From: Nostoc carneum NIES-2107
Lineage (GTDB): Bacteria; Cyanobacteriota; Cyanobacteriia; Cyanobacteriales; Nostocaceae
Assembly (NCBI GenBank): GCA_002368155.1
Contig: AP018182.1
Location: forward strand, 62,001-126,000
DNA: 64,000 bases
Direction: 5' to 3'
Shown: positions 63,840 to 64,000 of the stretch, one piece after another
How the letters are laid out: the number at the start of each line of letters is the position of its first letter
Position numbering within the stretch: the first letter of the stretch is position 1
Translations under genes and position numbers: made by a program
The notes under the pieces: model-generated
What the model was told of the DNA's origin: nothing
Databases searched by the model: none
The model's input: only the letters and a program-made list of their open reading frames with translations

Positions 63840-64000
63840 ATGAATCAGGAAGAACCTAATTATATTCAAAGCACTTTTAATCAAGAAAATGCGGTAAATC
63901 CAATGGATTTATTGTTTGATGAAAAATGGTTGAGAAAAGCTGTTGAAGCAGAAGATAAAGTAGGTGGTAATATTGGTGCTGGATTGGATTGGGGTTCTGG
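63840..64000 (+). CDS. Start of an unknown gene, runs off the window
   Basis: MNQEEPNYIQS, then FDEKWLRKAVEAEDKVGGNIGAGLDWG, open to the window end. The first 54 residues are charged and not recognised. ATG 63840 has GTGAAG a few bases upstream and lies 18 bp after the GNAT gene. Confidence 0.5.
   Translation, partial: MNQEEPNYIQSTFNQENAVNPMDLLFDEKWLRKAVEAEDKVGGNIGAGLDWGS

Overview
The window looks like a piece of a filamentous, heterocystous-type cyanobacterial replicon (Nostoc/Calothrix/Tolypothrix-like). Reasons seen in the sequence: many HIP1-type GCGATCGC octamers, short dispersed hairpin repeats typical of such genomes (some inside genes), and families common in these organisms (DUF1822, TPR-CHAT, caspase-STAND-WD40 proteins). 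I cannot name the species. Most of the window reads as a defence/conflict island.

Layout. (1) 1-526: the end of a DNA-3-methyladenine glycosylase I gene. (2) 1128-12521, minus strand: one tight eight-gene operon. It starts with a branched-chain-amino-acid-type ABC importer (two permeases, a fused double ATPase, a substrate-binding lipoprotein) and continues without a break into a signalling cassette: a methyltransferase-histidine kinase fusion, a divergent receiver-like protein, an unknown protein and a response regulator. (3) 13105-21686, plus strand: a small HNH protein, then a sigma-like protein, a DUF1822 protein and a long TPR-CHAT protease gene. That last gene is split by an IS1380-family element with a 4-bp target duplication; removing the element restores the frame exactly. 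(4) 21747-24318: a tyrosine recombinase and two small putative DNA-binding proteins, with operator-like repeats. (5) 24409-43641: CHAT-STAND-TPR, a two-gene membrane-effector-like pair, and three caspase-STAND proteins with different C-termini (trypsin-like, helical, WD40). (6) 43807-46704: GIY-YIG-like protein, two unknown proteins, a ribbon-helix-helix protein and a broken one. (7) 46930-50739: an operon of EAD-trypsin protease, EAD-APAZ-like protein and a short, catalytically inactive Argonaute. (8) 51002-63176, minus strand: DISARM core genes drmA, drmB, drmC and a drmMI-like methylase, with a PARIS-like ATPase/DUF4435 pair between methylase and drmA. (9) 63267-64000: a GNAT acetyltransferase and the start of an unknown gene.

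How they may work together (inference). Regions 3, 5 and 7 repeat one design: a protease or membrane effector (CHAT, caspase, trypsin, two-TM protein) linked through an adaptor domain or a STAND NTPase to a sensing module (TPR, WD40, helical repeats, or in region 7 an Argonaute). Region 8 adds restriction-like defence and a probable guard. The two strongest candidates for undescribed systems are the Argonaute operon, where a protease appears to take the place of the usual nuclease/TIR/SIR2 effector, and the ABC-importer operon that encodes its own phosphorelay and a methyltransferase-kinase fusion.
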